DNA of 64,000 nt from Janthinobacterium sp. PC23-8 (GTDB lineage Bacteria; Pseudomonadota; Gammaproteobacteria; Burkholderiales; Burkholderiaceae_D). The stretch lies in the NCBI RefSeq assembly GCF_002250505.1, contig NZ_NJGY01000003.1, positions 459,977-523,976 on the forward strand, in the 5' to 3' direction. A program made the translations under genes and the position numbers. The notes beneath the pieces are model-generated. The model worked only from the letters and a program-made list of their open reading frames with translations, ran no database searches and had not been told where the DNA came from. Below are positions 25,515 through 35,763 of this stretch, one piece after another. Positions within the stretch are counted from its first letter, which is position 1. Each line of letters opens with the position of its first letter.

Positions 25515-27164
25515 ATGTTGAATCAAATGAAAGTGGGAACGCGGCTGCTGGCGGCGTTCTTTTGCGTTGCCTTGCTGGGCGCCATCGTGGCCGGCATCGG
25601 CATTTACAACATGGGCAAGATCGATAACATGGCCGGCCAGATGTACCACAATGAATTGCTGGGACTGTCGCATATCAAGGAAGCCAATATTGCCCTGATC
25701 AAGGCGGGCCGCGCGCGCAGCAATTTTTTGCTGGCGAGCACCGATGAAGACCGCGCCGCACGCCGCGCCATGATCGCCAAATTCCTCGCCGCCAACAAGG
25801 ACAGCCTGGCCAGGGCGCAGCCGCTGTTTGTCTCGCCGCAGGCCAAGCAACTGTTTGCCCGCTTTGCCGTGGTCGAGGCCGATTATGCCCGCGGCATGGC
25901 GCAGGTGCTGACGATGGCGGCGGCCGGGCCGCTGGCGCAGCGCAGCGCGGAACTGAGCGACCTGCTCAATACAACGCGCGCCCATGCCGATGAACTCGAC
26001 AGCTTGCTCGAACAACTGTCGCAGCTGAAGGAATTACGGGCCAGGGAAGCGGCCGAGCAGGCTTCCAGCGTGTACCAGACCAGCCGCAGCTTCATGATCG
26101 CGCTGGTGCTGGGCAGCGTGGCGGCAGGCCTGTCGCTGGGCGTGCTGATCACGCGCAGCCTGACGCGCCAGCTTGGCGGCGAACCGGCCTATGCGGCGCG
26201 GATTGCCGGCGCGATTGCCGCAGGCGATCTGACGGTGGCCATCCACACCCGCAACGGCGACAGCGGCAGCTTGCTGTTCGCCATGCAAACCATGCGCGAC
26301 AAGCTGGTCGGCATCGTCAGCCAGGTGCGTGCCGGCACCGAAACCATCGCCACCGCGTCGAGCGAAATCGCGCAGGGCAACCTGGACCTGTCCTCGCGCA
26401 CGGAGGAGCAGGCCAGTTCGCTGGAAGAAACCGCCTCGTCGATGGAAGAGCTCACCTCGACCGTGCGCCAGAATGCGGACAATGCGCGCCAGGCCAACAC
26501 CCTGGCCGGCGCCGCCTCGGACGTGGCCGGCAAGGGCGGTGCCGTGGTGGGCCAGGTGGTGCGGACCATGGAATCGATCAATGCGTCCTCGCGCAAGATC
26601 GTCGACATCATCAGCGTCATCGACGGCATTGCCTTCCAGACCAATATCCTGGCCCTGAACGCCGCCGTGGAAGCGGCGCGCGCCGGCGAGGAAGGGCGCG
26701 GCTTTGCCGTGGTGGCGGCCGAGGTGCGCAACCTGGCGCAACGCTCCGCCAGCGCGGCGCGCGAAATCAAGACCCTGATCGGCGACTCGGTCGAGCAGGT
26801 GGAAGTGGGTGCCAGGCTGGTGCATGACGCCGGCCTGACGATGGATGAGGTGGTCTGCAGCGTGCGCCGGGTGGCCGACATCATGCAGGAAATCACCGCC
26901 GCCAGCAGCGAGCAGAGCGCCGGCATCGAGCAGGTCAACATGGCCATCGTGCAGATGGACCAGGTGACCCAGCAGAACGCGGCGCTGGTGGAGCAGGCCG
27001 CCGCCGCCGCTGCATCAATGCAGGACCAGGCCACCACCCTGAGCGAGATCGTCAGCGTATTTCGCCTGAACGGCACGGCGCCCGGCGCCGGGCGCGCCAG
27101 CAATGTCATGCCGTTGCGCCGTCCTCCCGCCGCCAGGCCGCAGCCCCTGCGCCGCATTGCCTGA
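25515..27164 (+). CDS. Methyl-accepting chemotaxis protein (4HB sensor)
   Basis: This 549-residue chemoreceptor has two membrane helices ([21 protein letters not shown] and [21 protein letters not shown]) around a four-helix-bundle sensor of about 160 residues, then a HAMP region and the conserved signalling hairpin [21 protein letters not shown]. Potential methylation segments such as [29 protein letters not shown] sequence (residues ~290-315) are present. There is no CheR-binding pentapeptide; the tail is a basic Pro/Arg-rich stretch. GGGAGAAAAC precedes the ATG at 25515. No chemotaxis gene is adjacent, so it feeds a distant Che system. Confidence 0.92.
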   Translation: MLNQMKVGTRLLAAFFCVALLGAIVAGIGIYNMGKIDNMAGQMYHNELLGLSHIKEANIALIKAGRARSNFLLASTDEDRAARRAMIAKFLAANKDSLARAQPLFVSPQAKQLFARFAVVEADYARGMAQVLTMAAAGPLAQRSAELSDLLNTTRAHADELDSLLEQLSQLKELRAREAAEQASSVYQTSRSFMIALVLGSVAAGLSLGVLITRSLTRQLGGEPAYAARIAGAIAAGDLTVAIHTRNGDSGSLLFAMQTMRDKLVGIVSQVRAGTETIATASSEIAQGNLDLSSRTEEQASSLEETASSMEELTSTVRQNADNARQANTLAGAASDVAGKGGAVVGQVVRTMESINASSRKIVDIISVIDGIAFQTNILALNAAVEAARAGEEGRGFAVVAAEVRNLAQRSASAAREIKTLIGDSVEQVEVGARLVHDAGLTMDEVVCSVRRVADIMQEITAASSEQSAGIEQVNMAIVQMDQVTQQNAALVEQAAAAAASMQDQATTLSEIVSVFRLNGTAPGAGRASNVMPLRRPPAARPQPLRRIA

Positions 27165-27238
27165 GCTTATGTGTCCTTGCGAACATACGTGCATTTAGGC
27201 AAAGAATACACTGGGGACCTTCCATAAGGAGTGTCCCC

Positions 27239-27760
<522 letters not shown>

Positions 27761-27779
27761 ATCATCACAAGGAGGAGCT

Positions 27780-29078
27780 TTGCACAGCAAAATCGTGATC
27801 GTCGGTGGCGGGGCAGGCGGGCTGGAACTCGCTTGCAAACTCAGCCGCAAGCTCGGCGCCGGCCAGGTGACCCTGGTCGACAGCCGCCTCTATCATATCT
27901 GGAAGCCCTCGCTGCATGAAGTGGCGGCAGGCACGCTCGATATCCACCAGGAAGGTTTGTCCTACCAGATGCTGGCGCACGACAATGGCTTTTGCTATGT
28001 GTACGGCCCCTTGATCGCCCTCGATGCGGCGGCGAACAGCCTGACGGTGGGCGCGATCGCCACCGACAAGGGCGAGCAATTGCTGCCCGAGCGGCAGGTT
28101 CGCTATGACCAGCTGGTGCTGGCCGTCGGCAGTACCTCGAATTACTTTGGCGTACCGGGCGCGCAGGAAAACACGATTTCCCTCAATGCCACCGAAGACG
28201 CCGAGCGCTTCCGCCTGACCTTGTTAAAGCTGCTGGCGATGGCCGAGCAGCGCCGTGGCGACGCCGGCCACCCCGGCGTCGATATCGTCATCATCGGTGG
28301 CGGCGCCACCGGCGTCGAGCTGGCGGCCGAACTGCGCGAAGCGAGCGATGTATACGCGGCCTATGGCTTCCAGAACCTGAATGCCATCAAGGACGTGCGC
28401 ATCACCCTGCTCGAAGGCGCACCCCGCATCCTCGCGCCCCTGCCCGAGCGCGTCGCGCGCGCCGCCAGCAAATTGCTGCTGCAGCATGGAATTACCGTGG
28501 TCGCCGATACGCGCGTTACCTCGATCGCGGCCGACAAGGTCAATGTCGCCACCGGCACCGGCTACGCGTTTGACATCTGCGTGTGGGCCGCCGGCATCCG
28601 CGCGCCTGAATTGCTCGCCACCCTGGGCCTGCCGACCAATCGCGCCGGCCAGCTCGAAGTGACGGGCATGCTCAATGTGCAGGGTCACGCGCATATCTAT
28701 GCGCTCGGCGACTGCGCCGCCTGCATGGGCGCAAACGGCAAGCTGGTGCCGCCGCGCGCCCAGGCCGCCCACCAGCAGGCCGATTACCTGCTGAAGACAT
28801 TTTTGCTGCAAGCGAAGGGCAAGCCGGCGCAAACCAGGCCGTATGCATATCGCGATTACGGTTCGCTGGTCTCGTTCGGCCGCACCACTTCGGTCGGCAC
28901 GCTGATGGGGTCGCTCAAGGGCCTGAGCTGGTTCGTCGAAGGCTTTGTCGCGCGCATGATGTATGTCAGCCTGCACCTGATGCACCACAATGCGGTGCTG
29001 GGCAGCGTGCGCACGGCCGTGATGGCCATGGGCCGCTTCCTGATCAAGCGCAGCACGCCGCAGGTCAAGCTGCATTGA
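27780..29078 (+). CDS. ndh: Type II NADH dehydrogenase (NDH-2)
   Basis: This 432-residue FAD flavoprotein has an N-terminal GGGAGGLELA dinucleotide fold, LVDSRLYHIWKPSLHEVAAGT, a second nucleotide motif GGGATGVELAAEL for NADH, and ALGDCAAC in the flavin-binding C-terminal half. It ends with a membrane-binding amphipathic segment (RMMYVSLHLMHHNAVLG). It passes electrons from NADH to quinone at the inner membrane without pumping protons. The start is the TTG at 27780, where AAGGAGG stands at normal distance; no ATG fits, because the fold begins only three residues later (HSKIVIVGGG). Confidence 0.92.
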   Translation: MHSKIVIVGGGAGGLELACKLSRKLGAGQVTLVDSRLYHIWKPSLHEVAAGTLDIHQEGLSYQMLAHDNGFCYVYGPLIALDAAANSLTVGAIATDKGEQLLPERQVRYDQLVLAVGSTSNYFGVPGAQENTISLNATEDAERFRLTLLKLLAMAEQRRGDAGHPGVDIVIIGGGATGVELAAELREASDVYAAYGFQNLNAIKDVRITLLEGAPRILAPLPERVARAASKLLLQHGITVVADTRVTSIAADKVNVATGTGYAFDICVWAAGIRAPELLATLGLPTNRAGQLEVTGMLNVQGHAHIYALGDCAACMGANGKLVPPRAQAAHQQADYLLKTFLLQAKGKPAQTRPYAYRDYGSLVSFGRTTSVGTLMGSLKGLSWFVEGFVARMMYVSLHLMHHNAVLGSVRTAVMAMGRFLIKRSTPQVKLH

Positions 29079-29106
29079 ACGCGCACGCCGGCGCACGGGA
29101 GACGAG

Positions 29107-29625
29107 ATGAAACGTTCTTTGGCTATCTTGATTGCACTGTCCATGTGCTGGGGCGTGGCCAGGGCGGCAGAGACAGTGCCGCCGCCGGAAACCGTCCACA
29201 AGTTCTCCTGGCTGACCGGCTGCTGGCAGGTCGATGACTTTGAACCTGGTTCCGGCGAACAATGGAGCACGGCGGCGGGCGGCACCATGCTGGGCGCCAG
29301 CCGCACCGTCAAGGGCGGCAAGACCAGCGCCTTTGAATTCGTGCAGATCCGGCTGACGGCGCCGGGCCAGTTGGCCTATATCGTGCAGCCTGGCGGCGGG
29401 GCGCCGGTCGAATTCAATCTGCTGCGCCAGGACAAGCCGAATGAATTCATCTTCGCCAACCTGGATAATGATTTCCCCAGCCGCATCATTTACCGCCACG
29501 AGAATGATCGCAAGATACACGCCAGCATCGTCGGCACCTTGAAAGGGAAGTTGACCACCATTGACTTCCCCATGACGCGCACGCGCTGCGATGCGCAGGC
29601 CGGCGAACGTTCCAGGTACGCTTGA
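29107..29625 (+). CDS. DUF6265-like exported protein
   Basis: This 172-residue protein has a signal peptide (SLAILIALSMCWGVARA). Its core is typical of DUF6265-type proteins: FSWLTGCWQVDD, GGTMLGASRTVKGGKTSAFEFVQI, and NLDNDFPSRIIYRH. These form a small β-barrel-like (lipocalin-like) domain of unknown function. It starts 28 bases after ndh and may belong to the same transcript, and it converges with the histidine kinase gene 6 bases away. The family is recognised by pattern only. Confidence 0.65.
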   Translation: MKRSLAILIALSMCWGVARAAETVPPPETVHKFSWLTGCWQVDDFEPGSGEQWSTAAGGTMLGASRTVKGGKTSAFEFVQIRLTAPGQLAYIVQPGGGAPVEFNLLRQDKPNEFIFANLDNDFPSRIIYRHENDRKIHASIVGTLKGKLTTIDFPMTRTRCDAQAGERSRYA

Positions 29626-29631
29626 GCAGGA

Positions 29632-30342
29632 CTACAGCGTTGCGCCGCGCGGCAGCACCACCGTCAGGGCGGTGCCGCCTTGCGGATGGGCTGACAGCGC
29701 CAGGGTGCCGCCCATGTAATTCACGCGTTCGCGCACGCTGCGCAAGCCGTGCTTGTGCAGGTCGACCGGCAGGCTGGCCGGCAAGCCGACGCCGTTATCC
29801 CTGACCGTCATCATCAGCGCCTCGTCATTGTCGTCGACGATGATGTCCACTTCCGTGGCCCGGGCATGGGCGGCGATATTGGCCAGCGCTTCTTCGAGGG
29901 TGCGCAGCAGGGCCACGCCTGCATTGCGCGGACACACCAGTTCATCTTCGGGCAGGCTGCAGCGCACGGTGATTTTGTGCTGTTCGGCAAATTGCGCCGC
30001 CAACTCACCGAGCGCGACATTGACGCCCAGGAATTCCAGTTTGTCATTCCACAGCTTGATCTGCATCTGGCGGTTCGTTTCGATCACATTCAACAGCAAT
30101 TGCTTCATGGTGGCCGCGCGATCGAGCAGCACGGCTTCCTGCGGCATTTTTTGCGTCAGCAGCGACAAATGCATGGTCAGCGCCGTCAGGGAGGAGCCCA
30201 GGCTGTCATGCAACTGGCGCGACAGGGCGCGCCGTTGATTGTCCCAGCTGGAATTGATGTGTCCCAGCAATTCGCTGAGATCGGCGGCACGCGCCGCATC
30301 GGGGTGGGCCGCTTGCTTGCTCTGATCTGTGTGTGCGGACAT
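29632..30342 (-). CDS. Small cytoplasmic NarX-type histidine kinase
   Basis: This 236-residue protein consists almost only of a HisKA_3 dimerisation helix with the phospho-acceptor His (RRALSRQLHDSLGSSLTALTMHL) and a HATPase_c domain (LEEALANIAAHARAT as N-box, VRDNGVGLP as G1, HGLRSVRERVNYMGG as G2). It has no membrane segment and only about 35 residues before the kinase core, so there is no recognisable sensor. A NarL-type partner regulator would be expected but none is adjacent. It could be a truncated sensor kinase or a stand-alone kinase taking its signal from a protein partner. Confidence 0.82.
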   Translation of the reverse strand: MSAHTDQSKQAAHPDAARAADLSELLGHINSSWDNQRRALSRQLHDSLGSSLTALTMHLSLLTQKMPQEAVLLDRAATMKQLLLNVIETNRQMQIKLWNDKLEFLGVNVALGELAAQFAEQHKITVRCSLPEDELVCPRNAGVALLRTLEEALANIAAHARATEVDIIVDDNDEALMMTVRDNGVGLPASLPVDLHKHGLRSVRERVNYMGGTLALSAHPQGGTALTVVLPRGATL

Positions 30343-30547
30343 GGCGCCCCATGAGTGTTAAAAGATTACGACCGGAATGACGGGATCATACATGAGGATC
30401 TCATTGCAGGGCGCATGGCAGGAAAATTTCTATCTTTCCGACAACTGTGATGGCTTGCGGTTAACAGCATGCCGCGCGGCATCCCTTGTACTGTGCGCCG
30501 TGCGTACGCTTGCGCACATACCAAGCCGGCGGCGCCTGCCATAGTAA

Positions 30548-31039
<492 letters not shown>

Positions 31040-31055
31040 GCGGCGATGGCGCAAT

Positions 31056-31099
31056 AAAAAAACCGGGATGCCGCTTGCTGTGCGGCATCCCGGTTTTTT
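31056..31099. terminator. Bidirectional rho-independent terminator
   Basis: AAAAAACCGGGATGCCGC pairs with GCGGCATCCCGGTTTTTT across a 7-base loop. It has A/T tracts on both sides and stands between two convergent genes, so it should stop transcription from both directions. Confidence 0.9.
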
Positions 31100-31117
31100 C
31101 ATGTGCAGCCAATGGGT

Positions 31118-32125
31118 TCAGGCGATCGAGGTGACGCCGTGCTTGCTCACCAGCGTCGCGGCCATGTCGTGCGGCGCGCAGCAATAGCGGTTCTTGCCGG
31201 AGCGCTTCGCTTCGTACAGCGCCGTGTCGGCAGCGCTCAGCAGCGCGTCGACGGTGGTGGCGTCGTCCGGATAGATGCTGATGCCGATGCTGGTTGACAG
31301 GCGCAAGGTCAGGTCGTTGATGAAATACGGCTCGGAAATGACTTCGATCAGCTTGGCGGCCGGTTCGTGCGCGTCGCCCTTGCCGGCCAGGTTGCCCAGC
31401 ACGATGACGAACTCATCGCCGCCGATGCGCGCCACGGTGTCTTCCTTGCGCGAGGCGTTGACCAGGCGCGCAGCCACCAGTTTCAGGATCTCGTCGCCAT
31501 ACGCGTGGCCGTAGCTGTCGTTGATGGTCTTGAAACCATCGAGATCGAGGTACAGGATGGCCGACTTGCCGCGCACGCGCGCCGAATGCTGCAAGGTGTG
31601 TTCGATGCGGTCCTCCAGCAGGCGGCGGTTGGGCAGGCCGGTCAAGGGGTCGTGCAGCGCCAGTTCCTGCTGCTGCTTGCTGTAATGGGCCAGTTCCTTG
31701 TACAGCAGGCGCACTTCGAGCATGTTGTGGATGCGTTTGTGCACTTCCATCAGGTCGAAGGGTTTGCTGATGAAGTCGCGCGCGCCCGCTTCCAGGGCGG
31801 CGATCTTGAAACTCGGCTGCGCCGTCAGCGCCAGTACCGGCAGGTAGCCGCCCTGTTCGATTTCCTTCAGGCCCTTCATGACCTGGAAACCATTGAGTTC
31901 CGGCATCTGCAGGTCGAGCAGGATCAGGTCATAGCAGTGTTCGCGGTGCAGCGGACACACCTGTGCCGGGCGCAGGGTGGCGGTGACGTTGCTGTAGCCG
32001 GCGTCGCGCAGGATTTCAAGCATCAGGTCGACATTGTCGGGGGAGTCATCGACGACCAAAATCTTGGCTTTCAAAATCTCATCTTGGCTAGGCATGGGTG
32101 TTCCCGGTGAATTCTGTAAGGTCAT
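31118..32125 (-). CDS. Response regulator-diguanylate cyclase (REC-GGDEF)
   Basis: This protein of about 335 residues has a receiver domain (KILVVDDSPDNVDLMLEILRDAG; phospho-acceptor in DLILLDLQMPELNGFQ; Lys in ISKPFDL), a linker helix and a GGDEF domain (DPLTGLPNRRLLEDRI, ARIGGDEFV). GGDEF is intact and is preceded at the right spacing by RKED, an I-site for product inhibition. Phosphorylation would control c-di-GMP synthesis. The start is uncertain: ATG at 32125 or 32095, neither with a strong ribosome site. The hybrid kinase encoded 229 bp upstream on the same strand is the likely phosphate donor. Confidence 0.88.
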   Translation of the reverse strand: MTLQNSPGTPMPSQDEILKAKILVVDDSPDNVDLMLEILRDAGYSNVTATLRPAQVCPLHREHCYDLILLDLQMPELNGFQVMKGLKEIEQGGYLPVLALTAQPSFKIAALEAGARDFISKPFDLMEVHKRIHNMLEVRLLYKELAHYSKQQQELALHDPLTGLPNRRLLEDRIEHTLQHSARVRGKSAILYLDLDGFKTINDSYGHAYGDEILKLVAARLVNASRKEDTVARIGGDEFVIVLGNLAGKGDAHEPAAKLIEVISEPYFINDLTLRLSTSIGISIYPDDATTVDALLSAADTALYEAKRSGKNRYCCAPHDMAATLVSKHGVTSIA

Positions 32126-32353
32126 CGCATGCATCGTCCGCAGCGACCGAGGCCAGCAGACGAACGCGACGATGGTAACCGCTCGCATCAAGACAGGGCG
32201 CACGACAGCGCAACGGGCCGGTTCAGCCTTGCCCGGCAAGCGGGCGCGCCTCTGCTTGTGGATAGCGGTGCTGGTACACCTCAGTGTAGCAAACCGCTTT
32301 GAAGTTGCTTGTAGGACAGTGCCGCGTCTGGAAGTAGGAAGTCGAAACCATAT

Positions 32354-34921
32354 TCATGCATTTTTAATCTGCATTATTTGTTTCTTTTCATCACTCTCTG
32401 CGCCTTGTTTTTCTGCCTTTTCCGCCATGGTGCTGGTGCTCGGCGTGAGCAGCCGCGCCACTGCCGCCAGCAGCGCGGCCGGATCGAGTGGCTTGACCAG
32501 ATAGCCCTGGAAGCCGCTGTCGAGCGCACGCTGGCGATCCTCGGGGCGGGCAAACGCCGTCAGGGCCAGTGCGGGCAGGTCGCCGCCCTGGTCAATGCCG
32601 CGTGCGCGCAGGCGTGCCAGCAAATCGAAGCCATCGACCTCGGGCATGCCGATGTCGCTTACCAGCACGTCGGGCCGGGCGCTGTCGAGCACGCGCAAGG
32701 CTTCCACCGCGCTGGCGGCGCTGGCCACGTCGGCATGGGCGTCGCGCAGGATGCGTTCGGCCAGTTCGCGCGCATCGGCCTCGTCGTCGACCACCAGCAC
32801 CCTGACGCCGGCCAGGTCGCACGCTTCGATATCGGTATCGGCCGGGCGCCGGCCTGGTGCGAGGCTGTCGGCCGGCAGGCGCACGGTAAACGTGGCGCCC
32901 TGCATGTCGCCGGGGCTGCTGGCCGTGACGGTGCCGCCGTGCTGCTTCACCAGGTGCTTGACGATGGCCAGGCCCAGGCCCAGGCCGCCATGCTTGCGGG
33001 TGGTCGAGGCGTCCGCCTGGCGGAAGCGGTCGAAGACATGGGGCAGGAAGTCGGCGCGGATGCCCACGCCGTTGTCGGCGATGGTCAGCACCAGGCGCGT
33101 ACCCTCGCGCGCCACGCCGAGATCGACCTGGCCGCCCTGCGGCGTAAACTTGAGCGCATTCGACAGCAGGTTCCAGATCACCTGCTGCATGCGGCCGGGG
33201 TCGCCCGTCATGGTGCCGGCGTTGGCGGCGATCTGCGTCTGCAAGGTGATGTGCTTGGCATCCAAGGCCGGACGCAAGCTGTCGATGGCCGAGGCGATTA
33301 CGGTGGCCGGCACGATGGTCTGCATTTCCAGCATGACCTTGTCGGAGGTGATGCGGCTCATGTCGAGCAGGTCTTCGATCAAATGGGCCTGGGCACGGGC
33401 ATTGCGCTCAATGCTGTTCAGGCCGCGGTGCAGGTCGGCCTGGTCGCGCGTGCCGCGCCGCAGCACCTGCGCCCAGCCCAGGATGGCCGACAGCGGCGTG
33501 CGCAATTCGTGCGACAGGGTGGTGAGGAATTCGTCTTTCAGCTGGTTTGTGCGTTCGGCCTCGGCGCGCGCCTCGCGTTCGCTCTCGAGCAGCACCTTGC
33601 GCTCTTCGGCGGCGCGCCGCGCCTCCACATACAGACGGGTGTTGTCGAGCGCGACGGCGGCCTGGGCGGCGATGGCCGCCACGATGCGTTCGCTGCGCTG
33701 GCTGAACATGCCCGGCTGCGCATGGCCGAGCAGCAGCCGGCCCAGCAACTGGCCCGAACGCGAGCGTACGGGCAGGCTCAGGCAGCTACGCAGCAGCGGC
33801 GCGCCGTCATCGCCGTCCTCCTTGCTGGCGTCGGGCGCGGTCTGCAAATCGTTGTGGCGCATGGCCGGGCCCACGCGCAGGTCCGAGGCGATCGCCGCAG
33901 CCTGGCGCGCCGTCACGCCGCTGACGGCTTGCGCCACCTTCAGCAAGGGTTCATCGCCCGCGACATCGGCCTCGTGTTCGGCGTCATAATAAAAGGCGCC
34001 GAAGCGCGCGCCGCTGATGCGGGTGGCGGCATTGACCGTCTCCTGCAACAAGGAGGGCAGGTCGAGCGTGCTGGCCAGGGTCGTGCCTGTGCTGTTGAGC
34101 AATTCAAGCACCCGCGTTTCATCGCGCAGCGCCTCTTCCACGTGCTTGACTTCATCGACGTCGGTGCTGGTGCCGAACCAGCGCAGCAGCTGCCCGCCGC
34201 GGTGCACGGGATTGGCGCGCGTGAGGAACCAGCGGTACTGGCCGTCGCTGCCGCGGATGGGAAATTCCATTTCGAACGGCGTGCCGTCGTGCAGGGCGGC
34301 TTTCCAGCCGGCCAGCATTTGCGGCAGATACCGTGGATCGTAAGCGATGTCCCAGCCTTTGCCGGCCATCTCCCCGGGCGTGGTGCCCGTGTAGTCGTGC
34401 CAGCGCTGGTTGTACCAGGCCATGGTGCCGTCGAAATTGGCGATCCAGGCCAGTTGCGGGATGGAATCGGCCAGCGCGCGCAAGTCTTCCTCGCTCTGGC
34501 GCAAGCTGTCTTCGGCGGCCTTGCGCTGGCTGATATCGTGGATATGGGTCGTGAGGCCGTCGGCGCTGGCAAAGATACGTACTTCCAGCCAGCGCTCCAG
34601 CGGCGCGTACAGCAACTCGAAACTGCAGCTTTGCCGCAGCGCCATGGCGCGCCGGTATTGTATTTCCAGCTCGGTGCCCAGCATGTCGGGACAGGCCAGC
34701 CACAGGTTGCTGCCGGCCAGGGCGCCGCCGCTGCCATTGCTGTGCCGGGGCGCCAGCATCTCGGCGCCACGCGCATTGATATAGCGGATATTCCAGTTGG
34801 CATCGAGCACGCTGAAGCCATCGGTAATGCCTTCGAGCACGGTCGCGATGCCGGAGTCCGACAGGCTCAGTGGTGCTGCGGGAGGAGGGGGCGGGTTTTG
34901 CTTGCGGTCATGCTTAACCAT
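32354..34921 (-). CDS. Hybrid sensor histidine kinase (PAS-PAS-GAF-HK-REC)
   Basis: This protein of about 855 residues has the following order: a PAS domain (VLEGITDGFSVLDANWNIRYIN), a second PAS_3-type domain with PAC (SIPQLAWIANFDGTMAWYNQRW), a GAF domain (~residues 290-430), a dimerisation helix with phospho-acceptor His471 (LSHELRTPLSAILGWAQVL), a HATPase_c domain (NLLSNALKFTPQGG, DNGVGI, GLGLGLAIVKHLV) and a C-terminal receiver (VLVVDDEADARELAERIL, DVLVSDIGMPEVDGFD). No membrane helices are seen, so it senses internal cues. The start at 34921 has AGGA upstream. It is probably linked with the REC-GGDEF gene that follows. Confidence 0.9.
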   Translation of the reverse strand: MVKHDRKQNPPPPPAAPLSLSDSGIATVLEGITDGFSVLDANWNIRYINARGAEMLAPRHSNGSGGALAGSNLWLACPDMLGTELEIQYRRAMALRQSCSFELLYAPLERWLEVRIFASADGLTTHIHDISQRKAAEDSLRQSEEDLRALADSIPQLAWIANFDGTMAWYNQRWHDYTGTTPGEMAGKGWDIAYDPRYLPQMLAGWKAALHDGTPFEMEFPIRGSDGQYRWFLTRANPVHRGGQLLRWFGTSTDVDEVKHVEEALRDETRVLELLNSTGTTLASTLDLPSLLQETVNAATRISGARFGAFYYDAEHEADVAGDEPLLKVAQAVSGVTARQAAAIASDLRVGPAMRHNDLQTAPDASKEDGDDGAPLLRSCLSLPVRSRSGQLLGRLLLGHAQPGMFSQRSERIVAAIAAQAAVALDNTRLYVEARRAAEERKVLLESEREARAEAERTNQLKDEFLTTLSHELRTPLSAILGWAQVLRRGTRDQADLHRGLNSIERNARAQAHLIEDLLDMSRITSDKVMLEMQTIVPATVIASAIDSLRPALDAKHITLQTQIAANAGTMTGDPGRMQQVIWNLLSNALKFTPQGGQVDLGVAREGTRLVLTIADNGVGIRADFLPHVFDRFRQADASTTRKHGGLGLGLAIVKHLVKQHGGTVTASSPGDMQGATFTVRLPADSLAPGRRPADTDIEACDLAGVRVLVVDDEADARELAERILRDAHADVASAASAVEALRVLDSARPDVLVSDIGMPEVDGFDLLARLRARGIDQGGDLPALALTAFARPEDRQRALDSGFQGYLVKPLDPAALLAAVARLLTPSTSTMAEKAEKQGAESDEKKQIMQIKNA

Positions 34922-35008
34922 CGGACATCCTGCGTGCCAGGCCGCCACGTTGAGCGCCTTGCCTTGCCTTGCCGGCCAGGCGATGCGGGCTGCCGTCGTT
35001 GAGTTCAA

Positions 35009-35230
35009 ATAAATCGGTCATGATGGAACGCCGCCATGGAATAGTGCAGTGCCAGTTGCGCGCCGCATCCTGATATCTGGCGCAAGCACGCCTGACAGTC
35101 ATTGTAGCCCCAAGATCCGATTCCGCCCCACACGCTTGCTCTTGTCATATTTTCAAGGCTGTGGGCAGACCGTCAAGCCCTCTGGCGGCAAGATTTTCCG
35201 GGCCGCCGCCGCCGGCGCCGCAGATAGCAC
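35009..35230. other. Intergenic region upstream of the hybrid kinase
   Basis: No gene, repeat or clear promoter is supported here. It carries the 5' side of the leftward hybrid-kinase gene and runs into the rightward promoter at 35231. Confidence 0.4.
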
Positions 35231-35259
35231 TGGACAGGGCGCGATGCAGTCCCTATAAT
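35231..35259 (+). promoter_or_regulatory. Strong σ70-type promoter upstream of the tRNA array
   Basis: TGGACA (35231-35236) and TATAAT (35254-35259) are separated by exactly 17 bases. It points towards the tRNA-Arg genes, but no protein start follows it and a second promoter lies just before the first tRNA, so it may drive a separate non-coding transcript. Confidence 0.6.
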
Positions 35260-35265
35260 CCCGCT

Positions 35266-35400
35266 TCTTTCGAGGCAGCAACTTCTCGAAGCACCGGCAG
35301 CCTTCCGTGACAGCGGAATACTGCGGTGCGAAGGCGTCAACTTTTCAGGTGAGAAAAGAGGCGGGACTTGCAGTGCGGTACTTTGCAAAACCCGGCTAAG
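35266..35400 (+). ncRNA. Possible structured non-coding RNA or processed leader
   Basis: Directly downstream of the σ70-type promoter, four hairpins follow in a row. They are 35269-35290 (TTCGAG / CTCGAA), 35291-35329 (GCACC, GCAG and TTCCG pairing in order with CGGAA, CTGC and GGTGC), 35341-35358 (CTTTTC / GAAAAG) and 35363-35393 (GGG and TTGCA pairing with TGCAA and CCC). No open frame with a ribosome site overlaps. It does not match the conserved cores of tmRNA, RNase P, SRP or common riboswitches that I can recall. It could be a small RNA or a 5' leader of the tRNA precursor. Confidence 0.35.
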
Positions 35401-35417
35401 CGATTGAAAAATCGAAC

Positions 35418-35446
35418 TTTTCAAAGCGAAACGAATACGCTATAAT
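35418..35446 (+). promoter_or_regulatory. Promoter of the tRNA-Arg array
   Basis: A consensus TATAAT (35441-35446) stands 10 bases before the first tRNA, with a weak -35 (TTTTCA, 35418-35423) at 17 bases. The implied start point gives only a very short leader before the mature tRNA. Confidence 0.65.
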
Positions 35447-35456
35447 GTTTGCCTGC

Positions 35457-35533
35457 GCGGCTGTAGCTCAGCTGGATAGAGTACTTGGCTACGAACCAAG
35501 GGGTCGTGGGTTCAATTCCTGCCAGCCGCACCA
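35457..35533 (+). tRNA. tRNA-Arg (ACG), copy 1
   Basis: This is a 77-base cloverleaf with 7-bp acceptor stem GCGGCTG/CAGCCGC and an encoded CCA end. The anticodon stem CTTGG/CCAAG holds the loop CTACGAA, which puts ACG at positions 34-36, and the T-loop is GTTCAATTC. The A34 is normally edited to inosine and reads CGU, CGC and CGA. Confidence 0.97.
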
Positions 35534-35610
35534 GAATTTCAAAAATCAGATCTTGTCTGGTTTTGCAGTAAAAAAGTTTCAAGCTTCGTGTGTGAAGTGC
35601 AATCAGTTTT

Positions 35611-35687
35611 GCGGCTGTAGCTCAGCTGGATAGAGTACTTGGCTACGAACCAAGGGGTCGTGGGTTCAATTCCTGCCAGCCGCACCA
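35611..35687 (+). tRNA. tRNA-Arg (ACG), copy 2
   Basis: Identical in sequence to copy 1, including the encoded CCA end, after a 77-base spacer. The 8 bases before it (AGTTTTGC overlapping the start) recur before copy 3, a trace of the duplication. Confidence 0.97.
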
Positions 35688-35763
35688 GTATTATTTCAAG
35701 CTTGATTCGTCAGGTTTTGATTGAAGGTTGTGACTTCATGCAGTATGGTGAAGAGTAAGTTTT

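Noticed and set aside
30469..30482. ATGCCGCGCGGCAT palindrome as an operator for the gene at 30638
   Set aside because: It is 155 bases upstream with no recognisable promoter beside it; short GC palindromes are common in this DNA.
32378..35002. 874-codon plus-strand frame opposite the hybrid kinase
   Set aside because: The minus-strand kinase has complete PAS, HisKA, HATPase and REC motifs; the plus-strand frame has none.
35445..35633. Short coding frame across the first two tRNA genes
   Set aside because: It runs through mature tRNA sequence and has no ribosome site.
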